NCBI GenBank assembly: GCA_021805885.1
Contig: JAJZDR010000002.1
Span: forward strand, 1 to 5,009
From: a bacterium
GTDB taxonomy: Bacteria > Patescibacteria > Dojkabacteria > JAKAPS01 > JAJZLI01
Direction of reading: 5' to 3'
DNA: 5,009 nucleotides
Shown: positions 1-5,009 of the stretch, in pieces
How the letters are laid out: the number at the start of each line of letters is the position of its first letter
How positions within the stretch are numbered: the first letter of the stretch is position 1
Made by a program: the position numbers and the translations under genes
Notes under the pieces: model-generated
Database searches by the model: none
What the model was told of the DNA's origin: nothing
The model's input: only the letters and a program-made list of their open reading frames with translations

Positions 1-1
1 A

Positions 2-472
2 TTTGACACCTTCCTCAGAGAAAGAGGAAGAGATGCTAGACCCCTCATAAGGAAAGAAAGATACAGGGTAAAGTATTTTAAAACTAAGCTTGATGAGACC
101 TTGGAAGATCAAGATTATTTCGCATTTGATTACAGGGATACTGCCATACCAGAATATAGAGAGGATATCTCTATAAGGATAAAAATGACAACCTTAAGAT
201 TAATACAGGCATATGTAACAACCAGCCTTATGCAACTTATAAGGGAAGGTGTTGTTGATACTCTAGAAATTCCTCATCAGACAGATAAAAGATTCACATA
301 CCTATTGGCAAAAGGAAAAATTAGCAGTATGAAAGAGAGCGAGGAATTGAGAGATCTATATAAATATTTCCTTAAAAAATATATTCAAGGCAAGAGATCT
401 AGGTTTTTCGATCCAGGAAGAGAGCCAGATTTTAGAAAAAATCTTAAAAGACTACAACTTCTTTTTGGATAA
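2..472 (+). CDS. Unrecognised basic protein, C-terminal 156 residues (5' end outside window)
   Basis: The frame is open from the left edge to the TAA at 470-472, so only the C-terminal part of the gene is visible. The TTG at 101 (visible residue 34) is an internal codon and not a likely start. The visible part is rich in Arg, Lys, Glu and Asp. Its start is strongly basic (RERGRDARPLIRKERYR), followed by an acidic patch (LDETLEDQDY). The middle is probably helical (about residues 63-85, around RIKMTTLRLIQAY), and the C-terminus is basic (KKYIQGKRSRFF, then RKNLKRLQLLFG). There is no signal peptide, membrane segment, cysteine cluster or catalytic motif that I recognise. The charge pattern would suit a cytoplasmic nucleic-acid-associated protein, but that is inference only. 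The gene ends 73 bases before valS, and a promoter-like element lies between them, so the two may be transcribed separately. Confidence 0.8.
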   Translation, partial: FDTFLRERGRDARPLIRKERYRVKYFKTKLDETLEDQDYFAFDYRDTAIPEYREDISIRIKMTTLRLIQAYVTTSLMQLIREGVVDTLEIPHQTDKRFTYLLAKGKISSMKESEELRDLYKYFLKKYIQGKRSRFFDPGREPDFRKNLKRLQLLFG

Positions 473-503
473 AGCTAATAATGTGTTTAATAAACCTCCA
501 TTT

Positions 504-526
504 TGATATAATAATTTAGGTATAAT
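504..526 (+). promoter_or_regulatory. Putative valS promoter with extended -10 and duplicated TATAATAATTT
   Basis: TGATATAAT at 504-512 is a perfect extended -10 element (TG, one base, TATAAT). The 11-mer TATAATAATTT at 507-517 recurs at 521-531, giving a second TATAAT at 521-526. Neither has a good -35 box; the hexamer 17 bases upstream of the first is TGTTTA (484-489), within the dyad GTTTAATAAAC (485-495). Initiation from the first box would start near 519, leaving a leader of about 26 bases. Initiation from the second would start near 533, leaving about 13 bases. Assignment is by consensus only. Confidence 0.5.
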
Positions 527-545
527 AATTTTTATCCGAAAAATT

Positions 546-2761
<2,216 letters not shown>

Positions 2762-2762
<1 letters not shown>

Positions 2763-2794
2763 ATCAAGATTCAAGAATCAAGATTCAAGAATCC
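2762..2794 (+). repeat. Heptanucleotide tandem repeat, A(A/T)TCAAG x about 4.5
   Basis: Starting on the last base of the valS stop codon, heptamers alternate AATCAAG, ATTCAAG, AATCAAG, ATTCAAG, then a partial AATC. The result is also a perfect 14-base direct repeat (2762-2775 and 2776-2789). Because GATTC and GAATC are reverse complements separated by AA, each half is an imperfectly nested dyad (for example GATTC-AA-GAATC at 2768-2779). It is too short and has too little unique spacer to be a CRISPR array, and no U-tract makes it a terminator. It probably arose by replication slippage. Confidence 0.85.
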
Positions 2795-2799
2795 AAAAG

Positions 2800-2821
2800 T
2801 ATAACAAAGCTATAGATAGCT
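2800..2821 (+). promoter_or_regulatory. Weak -10-like box and 14-base dyad just before the 110-aa gene
   Basis: TATAAC (2800-2805) resembles a -10 box but has no TG extension and no convincing -35. It is followed by a perfect dyad, AGCTAT-AG-ATAGCT (2808-2821), ending four bases before the ATG at 2826. The two-base gap is too tight for a stable RNA hairpin, so if functional it would more likely be a DNA operator. It could equally be chance in AT-rich DNA. The gene may instead be co-transcribed with valS, 63 bases upstream. Confidence 0.25.
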
Positions 2822-2825
2822 AACT

Positions 2826-3158
2826 ATGGATATAGACAAATTATTCAAGAAAAATTATAAAAGTGACCTGGATCTCTACAAAGAGTTCAATTTTGATAAC
2901 CTCCCTTTAGATTACCAAGAAAACCTTTTATTGGAGTTAAGAAGACTCTTTATAAAATACTATCTTTTTAATATTAAGAGTTCTGTAGGGGAAGAGAATA
3001 AAAATTCTGTACCAGAAGATGATTTTCATAAATTAGTATTATTTGCAAAGGATAACATTGAGAATTATGATATTTTTTTTGAAGAATTAGTTAGGGTATT
3101 TAAAATTAATATCACAAAAGCAAGGGATAGTATTGTGGAAAACAATTCAATTGATTGA
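2826..3158 (+). CDS. Hypothetical acidic 110-aa protein between valS and rplY
   Basis: I do not recognise this protein. It is small, without signal peptide, membrane segment or cysteines, so it is probably a soluble cytoplasmic protein. It is rich in Asp, Glu, Asn and Lys. Two probably helical halves, roughly residues 27-50 (around YQENLLLELRRLF) and 65-105 (around FHKLVLFAKDNI and FFEELVRVFKINI), are separated by a polar loop (SSVGEENKNSVPEDD). It ends in TGA at 3156-3158, and reading through that codon would soon meet a TAA in the same frame, so UGA acts as a stop here. The ATG at 2826 has no Shine-Dalgarno sequence; a short dyad lies just upstream. It lies 63 bases after valS and 35 bases before rplY in the same direction, so co-expression with translation genes is plausible. 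A contiguous frame with ordinary amino-acid composition supports a real gene, but its function is unknown. Confidence 0.75.
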   Translation: MDIDKLFKKNYKSDLDLYKEFNFDNLPLDYQENLLLELRRLFIKYYLFNIKSSVGEENKNSVPEDDFHKLVLFAKDNIENYDIFFEELVRVFKINITKARDSIVENNSID

Positions 3159-3184
3159 AAATTTACCTATAATTATGCTATTAT
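3155..3184 (+). promoter_or_regulatory. Putative rplY promoter (TTGAAA / 18 bp / extended -10 TGCTATTAT)
   Basis: A -35-like TTGAAA (3155-3160, five of six consensus bases) is separated by 18 bases from TATTAT (3179-3184), which carries an extended -10 TG at 3176-3177. The predicted start of transcription, about seven bases downstream, falls near 3191, only about three bases before the ATG at 3194. The mRNA would thus be leaderless or nearly so. A second -10-like TATAAT lies at 3168-3173 without a good -35. The -35 overlaps the stop codon of the preceding gene. Confidence 0.5.
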
Positions 3185-3193
3185 CTTTCCCGT

Positions 3194-3874
3194 ATGCAAA
3201 AAATCAAACTCAAAGCACAAGATAGAACTCTTACAAAAAAAACAACTAAAGATTTAAGGAAGAAAGATCTTATACCTAGTGCTATATTTGGTATATCTGG
3301 AAATACCAATATTGAAATTGATAAAAAGGAGTTTATAAAAACTTACAGAGAAGCTCATTACACAGGAATAATCGAGTTAGAACTTCCAGGTAAAACCCAT
3401 AATGTGTTAATACAAGAAGTTCAAACTCACCCACTATCGTCTGAACTTTTAAGTGTATCTTTCCATGAAGTTTCACTAACAGAGAGAATAAATGCTAACG
3501 TTCCTTTTGAAATTGTAGGTGAGGCTCCTGCCGTAAAAATATATGGAGGAGTACCATTTGAAAATATACAAGAAATTGAAATAATATCTCTCCCTCAAGA
3601 TATCCCTAATTCCATAATTGTAGATGTATCTGGATTAGTTGAAATTGGAGACTCTATCCTTTTAAAAGATATTAAGTTACCAGAAGGGGTTGAATTTGCA
3701 TCTATGGAGGAAGGTGGGTTGGAAGGATCAATTATTACAATATCTCCACCTCAAGAAGAGGAAGTTGAAGAAGAGGTTGAGGAAGTATCCCCTGAAGATG
3801 TGGAAGTCATAAATGAGAAGAAGGAGGGAGAGGGCGAGGGAGGAGAAGACAGTAAAGATTCTGAAAAGTCTTAG
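3194..3874 (+). CDS. rplY: 50S ribosomal protein bL25, CTC/TL5 two-domain type with acidic tail
   Basis: bL25 binds 5S rRNA in the central protuberance of the large ribosomal subunit. The N-terminal domain (about residues 1-92) has the family pattern: an opening beta strand rich in Lys and Arg, then RKKDLIPSAIFG (compare the usual R..G.IPAV.YG), and later HNVLIQEVQTHPLSSELLSVSFHEV (compare ..LI.DVQ.HPV...+.HVDF). The second, TL5/CTC-type domain covers about 93-183 and includes VPFEIVGEAPAVKIYGG, LPQDIPNSIIVDVSGL and IGDSILLKDIKLPEGV. A low-complexity acidic tail (184-226, mostly Glu, with Gly, Asp, Ser and Lys late) follows, as in many long bL25 proteins. No Shine-Dalgarno sequence precedes the ATG. 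An A8 run (3235-3242) early in the gene and a G-rich tract near the end are notable at DNA level. The gene converges on a - strand gene, with 17 bases between the stops. Confidence 0.93.
   Translation: MQKIKLKAQDRTLTKKTTKDLRKKDLIPSAIFGISGNTNIEIDKKEFIKTYREAHYTGIIELELPGKTHNVLIQEVQTHPLSSELLSVSFHEVSLTERINANVPFEIVGEAPAVKIYGGVPFENIQEIEIISLPQDIPNSIIVDVSGLVEIGDSILLKDIKLPEGVEFASMEEGGLEGSIITISPPQEEEVEEEVEEVSPEDVEVINEKKEGEGEGGEDSKDSEKS
3823..3843 (+). other. G-rich tract with quadruplex potential at the 3' end of rplY
   Basis: On the coding strand, five G-tracts lie in 21 bases: GG (3823-3824), GGG (3826-3828), GGG (3832-3834), GGG (3838-3840) and GG (3842-3843), with loops of 1, 3, 3 and 1 bases. A two-layer G-quadruplex is possible in DNA or mRNA. 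The surrounding 3815-3849 is purine except for one C. The tract encodes Glu/Gly residues of the acidic tail, so amino-acid constraint alone could explain it. It stands out in this AT-rich window. Confidence 0.4.
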
Positions 3875-3881
3875 CTCTAAG
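3870..3881. terminator. Weak dyad CTTAG-CT-CTAAG at the convergent gene junction
   Basis: A perfect 5-base inverted repeat overlaps the rplY stop codon and fills most of the 17-base gap before the opposing gene's stop. The two-base loop and AT-rich arms make a poor hairpin, and no U-run follows in either direction. It is the only dyad located fully at the junction apart from the palindrome ATTCTAGAAT (3889-3898). I list it as a weak candidate only; transcripts may read into the opposing gene. Confidence 0.15.
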
Positions 3882-3891
3882 GAACCATATT

Positions 3892-4284
3892 CTAGAATGT
3901 ATACACTATCTTTTTTGAATTAGGGTCTATCCCATATTTTAACAGTATTGCCTTAGCTTGGGATATATATGTATCTTCCTGCTTAATAACACCTGAAGGA
4001 TTTGCAAAATTTATATTCTTTATATGAATATATACAGTATTCCCTTGTAAATTTCCAAAAGCCTGATTTTGGGGGACATATTTAATACTAAAGTTTGTAG
4101 AATTATAATTCAATACCTTATTGTTAAAATTATTTTTATTAACCATTGGAACCCCTTTAGGTATAACATTGGTGGTATTTGCTGGTTTAGATACAACAAA
4201 AATCAAAAATACAACCACTATTACTATAAGTATTAAAACTATATATCTTGCATTGTTTTTTATTAAAGTTAAGTTTATATTCAT
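3892..4284 (-). CDS. Membrane-anchored 130-aa protein of unknown function
   Basis: I do not recognise the family. The N-terminus carries positive residues (K9, R13) followed by one strongly hydrophobic segment at residues 14-31 (YIVLILIVIVVVFLIFVV), then SKPANTTN. This fits a single-pass protein with its short N-terminus inside and about 100 residues outside the membrane. The outer part begins with a polar, Asn-rich stretch (about 32-62) and continues as a probable small alpha/beta domain: strands around FSIKYVP and NTVYIHIKNINF, a helix around YISQAKAILLKYGI, and a final strand KKIVYTF. There are no cysteines and no catalytic motif that I can name. The ATG at 4284 lies 3 bases after the stop of the upstream secreted protein gene, so the two are almost surely translated from one mRNA. 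A weak GGGA lies about 8-11 bases upstream of the start, inside the upstream gene. An envelope or secretion-apparatus role is inferred from that pairing. Confidence 0.8.
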   Translation of the reverse strand: MNINLTLIKNNARYIVLILIVIVVVFLIFVVSKPANTTNVIPKGVPMVNKNNFNNKVLNYNSTNFSIKYVPQNQAFGNLQGNTVYIHIKNINFANPSGVIKQEDTYISQAKAILLKYGIDPNSKKIVYTF

Positions 4285-4287
4285 AGT

Positions 4288-5009
4288 TTATCCCGTAACA
4301 ATTGCCTGAGACCCTAGAAAAGTACTTAGAAAAAAGTGTAGGCTAGATCTAGTTGCTGAATTTCCAAAGCTTCCATTTATGGGAGTGTATTCCTCCATCA
4401 TATACGTAAAAATATCCGTGGTCTTACATGCAGCCGATGTTCCTGCTCCAGCCACAGATATATTTTGATTTTTCATTTCAGATGTAAAAGTATTGTAATA
4501 AGTCATTAACGAATTTATTGCACATGTAAGTTCTGGACCAAAAGATTGAGCTTCCCCGCCAAAACAATTAAAGCTCTCGCTTGCCCCTCCTCCAGTAGAG
4601 AAACTGCTTTCTTGTCCCCATATAGCAGCAAGAAATCTTGGATCACATTTATACAAACCTGGAGATATCTGGCAAGCCGATACAATCTGATTAGCTTTTG
4701 TAACAGTTGTATTTCCAAAGCTTTGAAGATAACTAAACATTGCCGTAAAGTCTGATTGTTGCAATGGAATTCCTTGAGGAGAAATAAGTGTTACATTTAC
4801 AGTAAACGGTTCTGGGCAATAACCTGCAGGGACAGGAATGGGAGCCCCAGATATTGTACCTACCCCAGAATTGCCTCCTGAGTATAGATTTAAAGGGTAT
4901 CCTTGATTTTGAGGAGGAATCTCATAGGAACTTGCATGGACATAAACTGTCGCAAAACTAATCATTATAATATCTACAAAAATAGCGAGCACTAAAAGGT
5001 TTATTCTTT
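4288..5009 (-). CDS. Exported lysozyme/transglycosylase-like protein, 5' end outside window
   Basis: The frame stays open through the right edge, so the true start probably lies beyond it. A GTG at 4992 is possible but has no ribosome binding site and would cut off the upstream residues RINLL. Counting from that GTG, the N-terminus is a signal-peptide or anchor segment (to about residue 20), with a likely cleavage site after VHA; an Asp inside the hydrophobic core is unusual. A Pro/Gly/Asn-rich linker follows (about 24-60). The main domain (about 80-225) contains CDPRFLAAIWGQESSF, whose E128 is placed like the catalytic Glu of lysozyme-fold muramidases and lytic transglycosylases (A...ES.F), followed by FNCFGGEAQSF and a later YMMEEYTP segment. 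Six cysteines (59, 107, 116, 143, 157, 189) could form up to three disulfides outside the cell. The inferred role is local peptidoglycan cleavage, perhaps for a pilus or secretion apparatus. The fold and catalytic residue are inferred from short motifs only; a non-catalytic structural protein is possible. Confidence 0.7.
   Translation of the reverse strand, partial: RINLLVLAIFVDIIMISFATVYVHASSYEIPPQNQGYPLNLYSGGNSGVGTISGAPIPVPAGYCPEPFTVNVTLISPQGIPLQQSDFTAMFSYLQSFGNTTVTKANQIVSACQISPGLYKCDPRFLAAIWGQESSFSTGGGASESFNCFGGEAQSFGPELTCAINSLMTYYNTFTSEMKNQNISVAGAGTSAACKTTDIFTYMMEEYTPINGSFGNSATRSSLHFFLSTFLGSQAIVTG

Noticed and set aside
101..472. TTG at 101 as the start of a complete 123-aa gene
   Set aside because: The same frame is open back to the left edge with the same charged composition and no ribosome binding site before the TTG, so the gene more likely begins outside the window.
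473..545. T-box riboswitch or other structured leader for valS
   Set aside because: The region is only 73 bases, contains strong -10 boxes within 45 bases of the start, and has no T-box consensus or long stem.
3156..3158. UGA recoded as glycine (code 25)
   Set aside because: Reading through soon meets a TAA in the same frame while rplY begins in another frame. The long genes contain no in-frame UGA.
3235..3242. A8 run in rplY as a programmed frameshift site
   Set aside because: The zero frame continues into a full-length, recognisable bL25, and the frame in line with the upstream gene stops a few codons later, so no useful product would result.
4121..4309. 62-aa hydrophobic ORF on the + strand
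   Set aside because: It is antisense to the membrane-anchored protein; its hydrophobic look comes from the complementary AT-rich codons of that gene's membrane segment.
4546..4755. 69-aa ORF on the + strand
   Set aside because: Antisense to the lysozyme-like gene, with no start signal and no recognisable product.
4990..4992. GTG as the start of the lysozyme-like gene
   Set aside because: The frame remains open to the right edge, adding RINLL, which improves the signal peptide with a positive charge. No ribosome binding site precedes the GTG. It is kept only as an alternative.

Overview
The window comes from an AT-rich bacterial genome with compact gene spacing. The valyl-tRNA synthetase (ValRS) is short and divergent, lacks the usual C-terminal arm, and has motif variants (PPPNANAPLHTGH, GKDHAGIQTE) that I associate with Candidate Phyla Radiation (Patescibacteria) lineages, probably Microgenomates-like. 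Lineage is inferred from style and not proven. UGA ends at least one gene here (the 110-aa ORF at 2826-3158), and the long ORFs have no in-frame UGA, so the UGA-glycine code of SR1/Gracilibacteria is not indicated.

The left and central part (about 1-3874) is on the + strand. It holds the 3' end of an unrecognised basic protein, a short AT-rich intergenic region with a good extended -10 promoter, and valS. After valS come a small heptamer tandem repeat, an unrecognised acidic 110-aa protein, and bL25 of the two-domain CTC/TL5 type with a long acidic tail. valS and rplY are translation genes: ValRS charges tRNA(Val), and bL25 binds 5S rRNA in the large subunit. None of the + strand starts has a clear Shine-Dalgarno sequence. 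valS and rplY have -10 elements so close to the start codon that very short leaders or leaderless mRNAs are plausible.

The right part (3892-5009) is on the - strand and converges on rplY with only 17 bases between the stop codons. It is a two-gene unit with 3 bases between the genes, running off the right edge. The first gene encodes an exported, six-cysteine protein with a lysozyme/transglycosylase-like WGQESSF segment. The second encodes a 130-aa protein with one N-terminal membrane anchor. Together they look like the tail of a cell-envelope operon (wall remodelling, or a pilus/secretion apparatus), but the defining genes would lie outside the window.

I found no tRNA, rRNA, CRISPR array, insertion sequence or convincing intrinsic terminator. 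The best leads are the lysozyme-like/anchored protein pair, the unusual ValRS (no C-terminal arm, KQSKS instead of KMSKS), the near-leaderless promoter geometry, and a G-rich tract at the end of rplY, where no terminator hairpin is visible between convergent genes.
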